This document shows, in pieces, positions 63,874-64,000 of a DNA stretch of 64,000 nucleotides; the stretch's first letter is position 1, and each line of letters starts with the position of its first letter. The notes under the pieces are model-generated. The model did no database searches. It was not told the DNA's origin and saw only the letters and a program-made list of their open reading frames with translations. A program made the position numbers and the translations under genes. The DNA comes from Salirhabdus salicampi (GTDB lineage Bacteria > Bacillota > Bacilli > Bacillales > Alkalibacillaceae). The stretch lies in assembly GCF_024259515.1 (NCBI RefSeq), contig NZ_JANBWE010000003.1, forward strand, positions 351,440-415,439, written 5' to 3'.

Positions 63874-64000
63874 TGTGACCGTCAAGTAAAATGTTACAGT
63901 TTTTGCTGATTAATTTGTTACACTTTCCTGCCCGAAGATGTTCTTTCGATGCTTCATTCGATAACTGTCACCGTTTAAATGGATAATTTCAACACGGTGT
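63874..64000 (-). mobile_element. End of an IS21-like insertion sequence running off the window
   Basis: Two TGTTACA repeats (63892-63898 and 63916-63922) are 24 nt apart, the same period as in the IS21 remnant at 54.6 kb, and a related TGTGACC lies at 63874 where the element probably ends. Inside is the 3' end of an IstB-like reading frame. Confidence 0.5.
63910..63999 (-). CDS. istB: IstB-like IS21 helper ATPase, C-terminal end (partial)
   Basis: The minus-strand frame entering from the right edge reads HRVEIIHLNGDSYRMKHRKN then IFGQESVTN and stops (TAA at 63912-63910). The (H)R-x-E/H-I-I-x-L-x-G-D-SYR pattern is typical of the IstB C-terminus. Only 29 residues are visible, so the assignment rests on this motif and the nearby terminal repeats. 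Confidence 0.5.
   Translation of the reverse strand, partial: HRVEIIHLNGDSYRMKHRKNIFGQESVTN

Noticed and set aside
54619..64000. Composite transposon bounded by the two IS21-like ends
   Set aside because: The two ends have different repeat sequences, the left one is decayed, and the genes between (comK, msmX, sigma) look chromosomal.

Overview
The window looks like a low-GC Gram-positive of the family Bacillaceae. The evidence is a TagG/TagH wall teichoic acid exporter, CapA/CapB/CapC-type tyrosine kinase control genes, a structured leader at the position of the eps-associated (EAR) RNA, a comK homologue, an MsmX-type ATPase, AGGAGG-type ribosome binding sites and many TTG starts. No database search was possible; names come from motifs and remembered family features. 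Almost all of the first 54 kb makes, exports or regulates cell-surface polysaccharide.

Layout. (A) 1-4205: teichoic acid genes: a partial and a complete CDP-glycerol glycerophosphotransferase, tagG, tagH, and tagA on its own promoter. (B) 4203-10867, minus strand: seven genes (sulfotransferase, MurJ/MviN-like flippase, PIG-L deacetylase, O-antigen-ligase-like protein, GT4, PssD, PssE) forming an apparent operon for a second, possibly sulfated, glycan. (C) 11257-24641: pgcA, gtaB and a rhamnose polysaccharide cluster. rfbB/rfbD sit at the front and rfbA/rfbC at the back; between them are a phosphoglycosyl transferase, two GT2 enzymes, a Wzy-like polymerase, a Wzx-like flippase and an unusual pair (nucleotidyltransferase-like protein plus small kinase). 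(D) 24644-29569: a tiny membrane ORF, galE, and sat - SLC13 permease - cysC, which together import sulfate and make PAPS. (E) 29931-54446: a long capsule locus. capA/capB, then capC, are followed by a structured RNA and a terminator, then a di-N-acetylbacillosamine initiation module (CapD/PglF, PglE, PglC, PglD, PglA-like), a UDP-HexNAc dehydrogenase and epimerase, several glycosyltransferases, an EpsG-like polymerase, a pyruvyl transferase, a sialyltransferase-like enzyme, a flippase and a complete pseudaminic acid pathway (PseB, C, F, a PseG-PseH fusion, PseI). (F) 54619-64000: a decayed IS21 end, comK, an XRE regulator and a sigma factor on the minus strand, a 46-codon ORF, a VOC protein, three tandem WG-repeat lipoproteins, a PucR-type regulator, msmX with cre-like sites, and the 3' end of a second IS21-like element running off the right edge.

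How it fits together. PgcA, GtaB and GalE supply UDP-Glc and UDP-Gal, and RfbA-D supply dTDP-rhamnose. PglF/E/D make UDP-diNAcBac, which PglC loads onto undecaprenyl phosphate. Further sugars are added, and CMP-pseudaminic acid could be added by the sialyltransferase-like enzyme. CapA/B/C would tune chain length and output. Sat/CysC would feed PAPS to the sulfotransferase of region B. The most interesting items are the RNA antitermination-like leader at 32444-32717, the Pse pathway with its fusion enzyme and candidate transferase, the sulfation link, the kinase/nucleotidyltransferase pair, and a short comK whose 3' end abuts an IS21 remnant. No tRNA, rRNA or CRISPR array was seen.
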